The notes under the pieces: model-generated | What the model was told of the DNA's origin: nothing | The model's input: only the letters and a program-made list of their open reading frames with translations | The model's database searches: none | Assembly (NCBI RefSeq): GCF_001010415.1 | Contig: NZ_JPLE01000012.1 | Location: forward strand, 58,329 to 122,328 | From: Xanthomonas pisi DSM 18956 | GTDB lineage: Bacteria > Pseudomonadota > Gammaproteobacteria > Xanthomonadales > Xanthomonadaceae | Reading direction: 5' to 3' | DNA length: 64,000 bases | Position numbers and translations under genes: made by a program | In this document: one piece after another, positions 55,869 through 63,934 of the stretch | How positions within the stretch are numbered: the stretch's first letter is position 1 | How the letters are laid out: each line of letters starts with the position of its first letter

Positions 55869-57247
55869 ATTCCATCCGTCGCGTTCTGTTGCTGGCCTTG
55901 CTCGGCGTTTTGTCGTTGCTGATGTTGGCTGCAGCCGGTTTCAGTTATCGCGCCGGGCTGCAGGAAGCTGGCGAAATGTTCGATGCGCGCCTGGTGCAAT
56001 CGGTGCGCGTGCTGGTGTCGTTGGTGGACGAGCCCTTGGGCGATCTGCCGCAGGGCGAGCCGATCGTGATCCGTGGATGGCACGGGCAGGCGCAGGGCGT
56101 GGGCGAAGCGCTGGCGTTCAAGGACGGCCATGCCTACGAAACCAAACTGGCGTTTCAGGTGCGCAATGCCGGCGGCGCGTTGCTGTTGCGCTCGGACAGT
56201 GCGCCGGCGCAACCGTTGGCGCCGCTGCGTGCCGGCTATGCAGACGTGCGACTGCACGATGGGCAGTGGCGTACGTTTACCTTGCACTCGCCGGGCGGGC
56301 GCTGGTTTCAGTCGGCCGAACGCGCCGACATCCGCGAAGAGCTTGCCGAAGACATTGCGCTGGGCACCTTGTTGCCGTTGCTGATGGCGTTGCCGTTGAT
56401 GGCGCTGTTGATCTGGGCCGTGGTGAACTGGGCCACGCGCTCGCTGGTGCGGGTCTCCGACGAGATCGGCGAACGCGACCCGAAGCGTCTGCAGCCGCTG
56501 CAGCCGCAGCACATGCCGCGCGAAGTGCATGGCCTGGTACGCGCGGTCAACGGTTTGATGGACCGTGTGCAGGAAGGGTTGGAGCGCGAACGTCGCTTCA
56601 TCGCCGATGCTGCGCACGAACTGCGCACACCGATCGCGGCGTTGAAGGTGCATGCGGCCAATCTGCGTCTGGCCGCCGACGCGCAGGAACGGGATGAATC
56701 GCAACAGCAACTCGACGCCAACGTGCTCCGTATCGAACGCATGGTTGCGCAATTGCTTACCTTGAGCCGGGTCGAAGCAGTCACTGCCTTGCCACGGCGC
56801 AGCGTGAGCCTGGACACCTTGGTGCGCAGCGAATCCGAAGACGTGCTGGTGGTTGCGCTACAGCGACAGCAAGAGGTGGAACTGGCACTGCAGCCGGTGC
56901 TGGTGCTCGCAGACGAGTCTGCGTTGTCGCTGCTGTTGCGCAACCTGCTGGAAAACGCCGTGCGCTACACCCCGCCGGGTGGCCGCATCCGGATCAGCAC
57001 AGACGCCGAGCCGGTGCCGACATTGGTCGTGGAAGATTCCGGGCCCGGCATCCCCGACGCTGCGCGCGGACGTGTCTTCGGCCGCTTCCATCGTGAGCTG
57101 GGCACCGGTGTAGAGGGCAGCGGCCTGGGTCTTTCGATCGTGCAGGACATTGCCCAGGCGCACGCAGCGCAGGTTCATCTGGACGATGCACCAACACTCG
57201 GCGGCTTGCGCGTCAGTGTGCGATTTGTGGGCCCTGCCGCCGACTGA
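55865..57247 (+). CDS. Sensor histidine kinase (QseC-like)
   Basis: A 460-residue inner-membrane kinase. Two membrane spans (about 7-27 and 164-187) border a periplasmic sensor domain of about 135 residues. HAMP-like sequence and the dimerisation helix with H251 (AAHELRTPIAAL) follow, then the N-box (LLRNLLENAVRYTP), G1 (VEDSGPGIP), the F-box-like RVFGRFHR and G2 (GSGLGLSIVQDI). It is translationally coupled to its response regulator. The signal sensed is unknown. Confidence 0.92.
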   Translation: MNSIRRVLLLALLGVLSLLMLAAAGFSYRAGLQEAGEMFDARLVQSVRVLVSLVDEPLGDLPQGEPIVIRGWHGQAQGVGEALAFKDGHAYETKLAFQVRNAGGALLLRSDSAPAQPLAPLRAGYADVRLHDGQWRTFTLHSPGGRWFQSAERADIREELAEDIALGTLLPLLMALPLMALLIWAVVNWATRSLVRVSDEIGERDPKRLQPLQPQHMPREVHGLVRAVNGLMDRVQEGLERERRFIADAAHELRTPIAALKVHAANLRLAADAQERDESQQQLDANVLRIERMVAQLLTLSRVEAVTALPRRSVSLDTLVRSESEDVLVVALQRQQEVELALQPVLVLADESALSLLLRNLLENAVRYTPPGGRIRISTDAEPVPTLVVEDSGPGIPDAARGRVFGRFHRELGTGVEGSGLGLSIVQDIAQAHAAQVHLDDAPTLGGLRVSVRFVGPAAD

Positions 57248-57464
57248 GGTCTGTCGTCATTGCGCCCTGCGTTTGGCCTGGGAATCACGGCCGCTGCCCT
57301 TGGGTGTCGCCAAGCGTGCCGAAATAAGCCCCTGCATAGCGATGTCGTGGGCAAGGTGCGGTGCAGCCAGGCGCAGACGCGTGCACCTGCCAACGAGCGT
57401 GCCACGAGACTGCAACGGCGGCGCGGCCCGCGCTGGTCGATTCCGCAAGCCGCTCGGCTCGCGC

Positions 57465-57507
57465 TTGACACGGCGTTCGTTCGCGGCTGTAATCGAAAAA
57501 AATTACA
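57465..57507 (+). promoter_or_regulatory. Promoter with overlapping BlaI-type operator
   Basis: TTGACA (57465-57470), a 17-bp spacer and TGTAAT (57488-57493) form a near-consensus sigma-70 promoter. The -10 box is the left arm of a palindrome TGTAAT-N8-ATTACA (57488-57507), like the sites bound by BlaI/MecI/CopY repressors. The blaI-like start codon lies 11 bp after the right arm, so repressor binding would block its own operon. Confidence 0.75.
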
Positions 57508-57518
57508 GGCGTAATCGT

Positions 57519-57884
57519 ATGCCGATCAGCGATGCGGAAGCGGTGGTGATGCAGGTGCTCTGGGACCGTGCGCCGCGCACGGCGGACGAGGTGGTTGCCG
57601 CGTTGGCGCAGACCCATTGGGCCGAGCCAACCGTCAAGACCTTGCTCAATCGCTTGCTCAACAAGGGCGCCATCGCAGCGCAAAAGGAGGGGCGCAAGTA
57701 CCTGTACACGCCGTTGTTGCAGCGCGATCACTGGGTGCAGCAACAAAGCGAAGGGCTGCTGCAACGTCTGTTCGGTGGGCGGGTTGCGCCGCTGGTGGCG
57801 CACTTCAGCGAACGCGGAAAACTCAGTGCCGGCGACGTTGCCGAATTGAAGCGTCTGCTCAAGGAGCTGGACGATGAGCCCTGA
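57519..57884 (+). CDS. BlaI/MecI/CopY family repressor
   Basis: A 121-residue repressor with a winged helix (ISDAEAVVMQVLWDRAPRTADEVV, PTVKTLLNRLLNKG) and a C-terminal dimerisation helix bundle. BlaI-type repressors are cleaved or released when the paired M56 protease senses its signal. ATG 57519 follows GG-rich sequence weakly; no better start is visible. It lies at the head of an operon with the M56 protease (11-bp overlap) and a lipoprotein. No beta-lactamase gene is in the window, so beta-lactam sensing is not implied. Confidence 0.92.
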   Translation: MPISDAEAVVMQVLWDRAPRTADEVVAALAQTHWAEPTVKTLLNRLLNKGAIAAQKEGRKYLYTPLLQRDHWVQQQSEGLLQRLFGGRVAPLVAHFSERGKLSAGDVAELKRLLKELDDEP

Positions 57885-59163
57885 CGCGCTGATGTGGCTG
57901 CGCGCCACGGCGTACACCACGGTCGCCTTGCTGGCGTGCCTGCTGCTGCGCCGTCCGCTGCGCACCTGGCTGGGCGCCACCGCAGCGTATGCAATCTGGG
58001 CCAGCGTGCCGCTCGCGCTGCTGGCAGCCGTGCTGCCTGGCCCGCCGGTGGGTGCGGTGGTCGTGCAGGTGCCGGCGCTGACCGCCATCCCGTTGGCAGT
58101 GGACAGCAGACCCGGCGCGGCAGGCGTGCAGCAGTGGCTTGTCGCGGTGTGGCTGGCGGGCGCGGTGTTGAGCGCGATCATCGTGTGGTGTGGTCAGCGG
58201 AGCTTCTTGCGCAGTCTTGGCCCGCTGCATGCGCTGGACACCACACTGTGGCTGGCCACGCATGATGTCGGTCTGCCTGCGTCGCTGGGAATCATGCGCC
58301 CGCGGATCGTGCTGCCGATCGATTTCACCACGCGCTACAGCGCCGACGAGCGTGCCTTGATCCTGGCTCACGAGCGATTGCATCTGCGCCGTGGCGACCT
58401 GCACGCCAATCTGCTGGCCACCGTGTTGCTGTGCATCGGCTGGTTCAATCCGCTCCTGCATCTGGCGTGGCGTGCATTCCGGCTGGATCAGGAGCTGGCC
58501 TGCGACGCGGCCGTGCTTGCGCGTCATCCGGGCAAGCGTCGCAGCTATGCCGGCGCGATGCTCAAATGCCAGCTGGGCAATCGATGGTCGCCGTTGGCGT
58601 GCCACTGGGCGGCAACGCATCCGTTGACGCAACGCATTGCCGCGCTGCGTGCGCCGGCAATGGAGGTGCGGCGTGCACGGTGGAACATGCGCATGGTGGT
58701 CTCGCTTGCGGCCGTCGCCAGTCTTGCCTGTTGGGTCATCCAGCCTGCGCCTCTGAGCGCGATCCCGACGCCAGGCAATGCAGTGGATTTCAGCACGATG
58801 CAGCCACCCGGTTATCCAGCCGAAGCGATCGCTGCAAATGTTGCAGGCCTTGTCGAGGTGCAGATCGACGTCAGCCCGAGCGGTGCGCCTGACCATGTCC
58901 TGATCGTGCACAGCCAGCCGGCCGGAGTGTTCGATCAGGCCGTACTCGAGGCTGCGCGTCACTGGCGCTTCAAGCCCGCGATTGCAGAGGGAAAGCCAGT
59001 AGCTTCCCGGGTACGTGTGCCGGTCCGCTTCGAGCTGGATCCACCGGAACAGGCGGGCGCACCCAGCGACGCGAGCGGCGATGAGCGTCTCGCGTCGCAA
59101 GCTGGGCGTACCGATGACTGCGTGGCATCCGCAGAATGCGCAAAACAAGGGGCACCGCAATGA
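57874..59163 (+). CDS. M56 family metallopeptidase with C-terminal TonB-like domain
   Basis: A 429-residue membrane protease. The N-terminal region has several membrane spans (about 12-28, 36-56 and 86-106). The zinc motif HERLH is at 166-170, with DQELACDAAVLAR downstream as third-ligand region, and a further span at about 272-290. In place of the penicillin-binding sensor of BlaR1, the C-terminal part (about 305-395) is a TonB-like domain (MQPPGYPAEAIAANVAGLVEVQIDV, LEAARHWRFKPA). The signal may therefore come from an envelope partner rather than a beta-lactam, which is inference. Confidence 0.87.
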   Translation: MSPDALMWLRATAYTTVALLACLLLRRPLRTWLGATAAYAIWASVPLALLAAVLPGPPVGAVVVQVPALTAIPLAVDSRPGAAGVQQWLVAVWLAGAVLSAIIVWCGQRSFLRSLGPLHALDTTLWLATHDVGLPASLGIMRPRIVLPIDFTTRYSADERALILAHERLHLRRGDLHANLLATVLLCIGWFNPLLHLAWRAFRLDQELACDAAVLARHPGKRRSYAGAMLKCQLGNRWSPLACHWAATHPLTQRIAALRAPAMEVRRARWNMRMVVSLAAVASLACWVIQPAPLSAIPTPGNAVDFSTMQPPGYPAEAIAANVAGLVEVQIDVSPSGAPDHVLIVHSQPAGVFDQAVLEAARHWRFKPAIAEGKPVASRVRVPVRFELDPPEQAGAPSDASGDERLASQAGRTDDCVASAECAKQGAPQ

Positions 59164-59741
59164 AGGGCGGTCTGGCTTGGTGCGGCGTCGTCGCGCTGAG
59201 CCTGTGCGGATGCGCAACGCAGCGCATGGTGGAACAGGAGCGCAGTCAGCGCGAGGATTCGGTGGATCAACGCATGCTGCCACCGCAATCGGGTGGCGGT
59301 GGTGGTGCCGTCGCCCCGTACACGCTTGCGGAAACGCAGCGGTTTCGCATGCCGCGCGCCTTGCGCAGCGAGGCGCCGGTGTTGCCGGCCGATTCGCCAC
59401 GTCAGACCTTGCCGCCAACCACGGTATGCGCGCATGTGATTCTTTCCGCCGACGGCGCAGTGCAGCGCGTGGACCCGCTGTCCGATCGCGACGAGTGCGT
59501 GGCCGGCCTGCTGGCGGAGAACGCCGACCTGCTGCAGGCCGTGCGCATGACCGTGCAGCACTGGCAATTCGTGCCCGCCGCACTGTGCACGTATGCACCC
59601 GGTGCCGCACAGCCGTCGGCGCTGGATGACTGCAGCGGCGCCACGCATGAAGAGCCGGTGCCGGTGACGTTGTCGTTCGCGTTTACCTTCGAAGTGCGGC
59701 AGGGCAAGGTGAGCGTACGCACCGGCAAGGTTGCGCAATGA
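59160..59741 (+). CDS. Lipoprotein with TonB-C-like domain
   Basis: A 193-residue protein with a signal peptide ending in a lipobox-like SLCGC (Cys 18). A Gly-rich linker (GGGGG near residue 46-50) is followed by a C-terminal part like the TonB C-terminal fold (CAHVILSADGAVQRV, QHWQFVPAALC). It has several Cys residues that might pair in the periplasm. ATG 59160 overlaps the stop of the M56 gene. It is probably a partner of that protease. No family name is certain. Confidence 0.65.
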   Translation: MKGGLAWCGVVALSLCGCATQRMVEQERSQREDSVDQRMLPPQSGGGGGAVAPYTLAETQRFRMPRALRSEAPVLPADSPRQTLPPTTVCAHVILSADGAVQRVDPLSDRDECVAGLLAENADLLQAVRMTVQHWQFVPAALCTYAPGAAQPSALDDCSGATHEEPVPVTLSFAFTFEVRQGKVSVRTGKVAQ

Positions 59742-59878
59742 CGTGGCGTGATTGCGACGTTTGATTTGCGCGTACGCAGTAACGGCTGTCGCGCAGCAGT
59801 GACGACCAACCATTCGTCATGCAGGCACCGGTTTGGCGAAGAGCAACCAACAAAACGACTGCGCTCCCCGCCAGGCGG

Positions 59879-59979
59879 GCGCGGCCGGTGCTCGGTGCGG
59901 CCTGTACCACACCTACACTGCGGTTCCTCCGCGCCGCCCACGCCCACCTGACGACTGCTCGCTACGTTTTGTTAACCGC
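59879..59979 (+). repeat. Dispersed intergenic repeat, copy 2
   Basis: It starts GCGCGGCCGGTGCTC and ends TGACGACTGCTCGCTACG then GTTAACCGC. It matches copy 1 at 32065-32163 at both ends with the same spacing to within 1-2 bp. The same flanking style (convergent or gene-poor gap) is seen in both places. Confidence 0.7.
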
Positions 59980-59999
59980 TCTCGATAAACAGCGCAGCG

Positions 60000-60022
60000 A
60001 TCGTCTGCACTGTGCAGACGAT
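60000..60022. repeat. Perfect 23-bp palindrome in the modC/lipoprotein gap
   Basis: Arms ATCGTCTGCAC and GTGCAGACGAT flank a single T. It lies between convergent genes with no T run. It may be a factor-independent stop signal without a U-tract, or a protein site. Confidence 0.6.
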
Positions 60023-60116
60023 AAGGCGCGGATCACCGTGACGGGTGTTGGCTCAATACGCGCGCCTGCCGCATCAACACACCGTCCGCACAGCCGCCTC
60101 ATCGCTTATCACCGTC

Positions 60117-60728
60117 TCAGTCCAACACATGCACGCTGTCGGCGATGCGCTGCACTTCGTTCGGGTTATGGCTGACATACAGCATCGGCAGGCGGGTCTC
60201 GTCGCGCACGCGCTGCAGGTAAGGGATCAACTCTTCGCGGCGTGCCTGATCCAGCGCGGACAACGGTTCGTCGAACAACAGGATGGCCGGCTGCGACAGC
60301 AATGCGCGGCCGATGGCCACGCGTTGCGCCTCGCCACCGGATAGATTGCGCGGGCGGCGTTGCAGCAGCTGGGCGATACCGAGCAGGGCCACCACGTCGT
60401 CGAATCCGAATGCCGCACCGCGTGCGTGCCGGCCGTAATGCAGGTTGCGCCGCACATCCAGATGCGGGAACAGCCGCGCGTCCTGAAACACATAACCGAT
60501 CCTGCGTCGATGCGTCGGCACGTCCACGCCCTGCGCGTGATCGAACAGGCAGCGTCCATCGATACGGATATGCCCGGCATGCGGCCGTTGCAGGCCGGCA
60601 ATGGCATTGAGCACACTGGTCTTGCCGGCACCGGAAGGGCCCACCAACGCCACTACCCGCGCATCGTCCTGGATGCGGATATGCCGCTGAAAATGGCCGC
60701 GTTGCAGGTACAGATCCAGATCCAGCAT
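60117..60728 (-). CDS. modC: Molybdate ABC transporter ATPase, short form
   Basis: A 203-residue ABC ATPase. It has Walker A GPSGAGKTS (about 31-39), the Q-loop FQDARLFPH, the signature LSGGEAQRVAIGRAL, Walker B ILLFDEPLSALD and the switch His in YVSHNPNEV. It ends at VHVLD, exactly where the ABC domain ends. The C-terminal TOBE (molybdate-binding, regulatory) domain of E. coli ModC (about 150 residues) is missing. No remnant of that domain is readable downstream in other frames. The start overlaps the modB stop (TGATG). Confidence 0.88.
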   Translation of the reverse strand: MLDLDLYLQRGHFQRHIRIQDDARVVALVGPSGAGKTSVLNAIAGLQRPHAGHIRIDGRCLFDHAQGVDVPTHRRRIGYVFQDARLFPHLDVRRNLHYGRHARGAAFGFDDVVALLGIAQLLQRRPRNLSGGEAQRVAIGRALLSQPAILLFDEPLSALDQARREELIPYLQRVRDETRLPMLYVSHNPNEVQRIADSVHVLD

Positions 60729-61414
60729 CAATCGTCCTCGCGCCGATACTGTCTGCGCACCAACCACTCCGACAACAGCAGCGCTCCCAGCGAGATCGCC
60801 AGCGCCACGCCGGCCAGGCGCCACACGCCCGATTCCATGCCCGGCACTTGCATCAGTCCATAGATGGCCGACGACAGCGTCTGCGTTTGGCCGGGGATGT
60901 TCGACACGAACGTGATCGTCGCGCCGAATTCGCCCAGCGCCTTGGCAAACGCCAGCACCACGCCGGCCACCAGGCCAGGCCAGGCCAGCGGCAGGGTGAT
61001 GCTGAAAAAGACCCGCCACGGCCCCGCGCCGAGCGTGGCGGCGGCCGCTTCCAGGCGGCGGTCGGTGGCCTCGATCGACAGCCGGATCGCGCGCACCATC
61101 AACGGAAACCCCATCACCGCGCAGGCCAATGCCGCCCCGGTCCAGCGAAACGCAAACTGCACGCCGAGATGTGCCAGCAGCCAGCTGCCGATCGGCCCCT
61201 GCGTGCCCAGCATCACCAGCAGCGCATAGCCGGTGATCACCGGCGGCATCACCAGTGGCAGATGCAGCAATGCGTCCAGCAGCGCCTTGCCCGGAAAGCG
61301 CCGCCGCGCCAGCAGCCAGCCGCAGGCGATGCCCGGCGGCAGGCTGGCGATGGCGGCGACCAGCGCGACCTTCAGGCTCAGGCCGATCGCGGTGACTTCT
61401 TCAGCGGTGAACAT
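60728..61414 (-). CDS. modB: Molybdate ABC transporter permease
   Basis: A 228-residue permease with five or six membrane spans. The EAA loop is EAAAATLGAGPWRVFFSITLP (shortened here in family terms: LGA...P), followed by LGEFGATI, which is typical of ModB/CysT permeases. GYALLVMLG and MVRAIRLSIE flank it. It lies 16 bp after modA and overlaps modC by one base. It forms the membrane path for molybdate or tungstate. Confidence 0.92.
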   Translation of the reverse strand: MFTAEEVTAIGLSLKVALVAAIASLPPGIACGWLLARRRFPGKALLDALLHLPLVMPPVITGYALLVMLGTQGPIGSWLLAHLGVQFAFRWTGAALACAVMGFPLMVRAIRLSIEATDRRLEAAAATLGAGPWRVFFSITLPLAWPGLVAGVVLAFAKALGEFGATITFVSNIPGQTQTLSSAIYGLMQVPGMESGVWRLAGVALAISLGALLLSEWLVRRQYRREDD

Positions 61415-61430
61415 CGACAGGCGGTGTGCC

Positions 61431-62207
61431 TCAATCCTTCAGCGAAAAGCCACGACGCACGAAGATCGCCTTGGCCGGCTTGCTGCTCAGCCACTGCACG
61501 AACTTGGCGGCCTCGGGCGTGCTGCTGTTCTTCAGGGCCGCCACCGGATACACGATGGCGTCGTGGCTGTCTGCGGGGAATGTGGCGACCACGCGCACCT
61601 TGGGCTCGGCGCGTGCGTCCGAGCCGTAGACGATGCCCAGCGGCGCCTCACCACGCGAGACCAGCATCAGTGCCGCGCGTACGCTCTCCGATTCGGCCAG
61701 GCGATTGCTCAGGCCATCCCACTGACCCAGCTTGCGCAGCGAGGTGGCGGCATACTTGCCGGCCGGCACGCTGCTGGTCTGGCCTACCGCCAGGCGTCCG
61801 GTCTCGCCGAGCGCCTTGGCGATGGCGCCGGGTGTGCGTGGATCCACCCGCACCTTGCTGGCGGCCGGTGCGATCAGCACCAGCGTATTGCCGAGCAGGT
61901 TGCGGCGCTGCGCCGGCACGACCAGGCCGCGCTGCTGCAGGTAGTCCATCCATTCCAGATCGGCCGAGAAGAACACGTCCGCCGGTGCGCCTTGTTCGAT
62001 CTGGCGCGCCAGGGCGGAACTTGCGGCATACGACACCCGCACCGGCGTGCCGGAGGCTTTTTCGTAAGCGGCGGCAGCCTCGTCCATCGACTCCTTCAGG
62101 CTGGCGGCGGCGAACACGGTGACCGGCGCTGTCTGCGCAGCGGCCAGGACGGGCAAAGCGAGCATCAACGCACACAGGGCGCGTTGCCAGAAACCGATGG
62201 TACGCAT
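61431..62207 (-). CDS. modA: Molybdate-binding periplasmic protein
   Basis: A 258-residue substrate-binding protein. It has a signal peptide (about 1-24, cleavage near LAAA-Q), then [15 protein letters not shown] (oxyanion-binding Ser) and [15 protein letters not shown]. Binding-site residues in the C-terminal lobe ([14 protein letters not shown]) follow. I chose ATG 62207 because it begins the signal peptide; an upstream in-frame ATG (62240) adds 11 residues. It captures molybdate for ModBC. The operon order modA-modB-modC is standard. Confidence 0.94.
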   Translation of the reverse strand: MRTIGFWQRALCALMLALPVLAAAQTAPVTVFAAASLKESMDEAAAAYEKASGTPVRVSYAASSALARQIEQGAPADVFFSADLEWMDYLQQRGLVVPAQRRNLLGNTLVLIAPAASKVRVDPRTPGAIAKALGETGRLAVGQTSSVPAGKYAATSLRKLGQWDGLSNRLAESESVRAALMLVSRGEAPLGIVYGSDARAEPKVRVVATFPADSHDAIVYPVAALKNSSTPEAAKFVQWLSSKPAKAIFVRRGFSLKD

Positions 62208-62280
62208 GGGGATTTCCAACCGGGGCAAGGCTCCGATCATAGCGGCTGCGCCCAGACGGCGTGGCGAACGCCAACCGGCG

Positions 62281-63105
62281 CTACCGAGCCACGCCCGCGC
62301 GGCTGCCCGCCTGGAGATTGGCCTGCAACGCCGGCCGGATCAGCTTGGGCGCGGCAAGCGTGGCGTCGCGTGCCTGCCGTTGCGCGACGAATGCTTCGAC
62401 ATCCACGCCATCGCGCACATGGATATTGCTGCGCCGTTGCTCGCCGATGCTGGTCTGATGCGCCACTGCCCGGCCACCGGGGCCGTAGTCATGGCAGACG
62501 AACACGCGGGTGTCGTCGGCAAGCGCGTATAGGCGCTGGATCGAAGCATACAGTTGCCGCGCATCGCCGCCAGGAAAGTCGCATCGCGCCGTGCCGGCGT
62601 CGGGCATGAACAACGAATCGCCAGGAAACAGCGCATCGCCGATCAGGTACGCAATGCTGTCGCTGGTATGCCCGGGCACCGCGATGACGCGCACCTCCAG
62701 ACCACCAAGCCCGAAGCGTTCGTCATCGGCAAACAGATGATCGAACTGCGAGCCATCGGGGCGGAAGTGCTGCGGCAACCCATAGTGCGGGGCCAGCGTC
62801 TGCTGTACTTGAACAATCCCTTCGCCGATCCCGACCTGTGCCTGTGGCCACTGCTGCTTCAACCACTGCGCGGCCGACAAGTGATCGGCATGCGCATGGG
62901 TTTCCAGCAGCCAGTGCAGCTGCCAGCCGCGTTGCCGGATCGCATCGGCGATGGCCTGTGCTGCGTGCGTCCCGATGGCGCCGGTATCGGCTGCATAGTC
63001 CAGCGCCGGGTCGATCACCGCCGCCGCGCCGGACGCCGCATCGGCGACCACGTAGGTGAAGGTGTTGCTGTCGGGGTGGAAGAACGCAAGAACCTCCGGT
63101 TGCAT
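62281..63105 (-). CDS. Metallo-beta-lactamase-fold hydrolase (ETHE1/Blh-like)
   Basis: A 274-residue MBL-fold protein. The metal motif is H70-A-H72-A-D74-H75 ([11 protein letters not shown]). Further ligands are in [33 protein letters not shown] and [10 protein letters not shown]. The family layout is that of ETHE1 persulfide dioxygenases and the Blh proteins linked to sulfide response. GGAGG precedes ATG 63105. It lies 13 bp after the nuclease gene on the same strand. Whether it acts on persulfides here is not known. Confidence 0.83.
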   Translation of the reverse strand: MQPEVLAFFHPDSNTFTYVVADAASGAAAVIDPALDYAADTGAIGTHAAQAIADAIRQRGWQLHWLLETHAHADHLSAAQWLKQQWPQAQVGIGEGIVQVQQTLAPHYGLPQHFRPDGSQFDHLFADDERFGLGGLEVRVIAVPGHTSDSIAYLIGDALFPGDSLFMPDAGTARCDFPGGDARQLYASIQRLYALADDTRVFVCHDYGPGGRAVAHQTSIGEQRRSNIHVRDGVDVEAFVAQRQARDATLAAPKLIRPALQANLQAGSRAGVAR

Positions 63106-63118
63106 CGTTGCCTCCGCG

Positions 63119-63934
63119 TCAGGGGGTGCCCAGCGCCGCGTTGAGCACTGCGGCCAGTCGGTCGCCCGCCAGCCGCAACTGCGTCTCGGCAATCGGACGA
63201 TAGGTGGCGATGTAGCTGGCCGGCAATACGTGCGCGTCGGGATACACGCCCGGGGTAATGGCGATCTTGCACGACGCCTGCGCCCATGCCGCGGCCGGCG
63301 GCGGCAGTGCGGGAGAGACCGCCGTGGCGGCCGGCAACGCCAGCAGGCGTTGCAGATAGGCGTCGTCGCCGAGGTGGCGGTCGTTGAGCATGCCGCTATC
63401 CCACAACGCATGCAGGTTGCTGCCCTTGCCATCGACCTGCAGCTGGAAATCGTTGCCGCCCTTGTCGTGCGCATACCCGGCGTGCATCGGCTGATGGATA
63501 TCGCCGACAAAATGCACCACGAACTTCAAGGCTTGGCGTCGTACCTCCAGCGGCTGGCGACGGTCGGCAAGCACCGCGGCCTGGCGCTCGAGTGCGGCGA
63601 TCACGCAGTTGCCGTCCGGGCAATCGCGCGGCGGCGCATAGTCGCAGTCGTGTTCGCCCAGGTTGACGTAATGCCACGGCCCCGAGCGCTTACCCAGATC
63701 CGGATCGTGCTCGCGCAACGCGTCGGCCCAGGTCGCGACACCGTGCAAGGTCGGGTCCGGCTCGCCGGCAAGCAGCTGCGCCACCTGCGTGCGTGCCTGC
63801 TGGCTCAATTCGGTTTCGGCAATGCGCGCCACCAGGCGGTGGCCCTGCGGGCCCCAGGCGAAGGCGGTGACCGGCTGGAGGGCCGCAGTCAGCGCCACGG
63901 CAAGCACAACGAGAGAGGGGGAGAAGGTCTTCAT
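63119..63934 (-). CDS. S1/P1-type nuclease
   Basis: A 271-residue exported zinc nuclease. The signal peptide (1-26) should leave W27 as the mature N-terminus, as the trinuclear zinc site of S1/P1 nucleases requires. Other ligands are in WGPQGHRLVA (H32), WADALREHD, GPWHYVNL, HFVGDIHQPMHAGY and GGNDFQL. It would degrade single-stranded DNA or RNA outside the cytoplasm for phosphate and nucleosides. ATG 63934 follows GGGGG. The end of the window lies 66 bp upstream. Confidence 0.9.
   Translation of the reverse strand: MKTFSPSLVVLAVALTAALQPVTAFAWGPQGHRLVARIAETELSQQARTQVAQLLAGEPDPTLHGVATWADALREHDPDLGKRSGPWHYVNLGEHDCDYAPPRDCPDGNCVIAALERQAAVLADRRQPLEVRRQALKFVVHFVGDIHQPMHAGYAHDKGGNDFQLQVDGKGSNLHALWDSGMLNDRHLGDDAYLQRLLALPAATAVSPALPPPAAAWAQASCKIAITPGVYPDAHVLPASYIATYRPIAETQLRLAGDRLAAVLNAALGTP

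Larger units (their letters stand above)
59742..60116. other. Convergent intergenic region with repeat and palindrome
   Basis: The gap between the lipoprotein gene (+) and modC (-) carries no supported gene. It contains copy 2 of the dispersed repeat (59879-59979) and a perfect 23-bp palindrome (60000-60022). Confidence 0.65.

Noticed and set aside
59942..60116. Remnant of a ModC TOBE domain after the modC stop
   Set aside because: I translated the minus strand beyond the stop; stops occur within a few codons and no TOBE-like residues appear.
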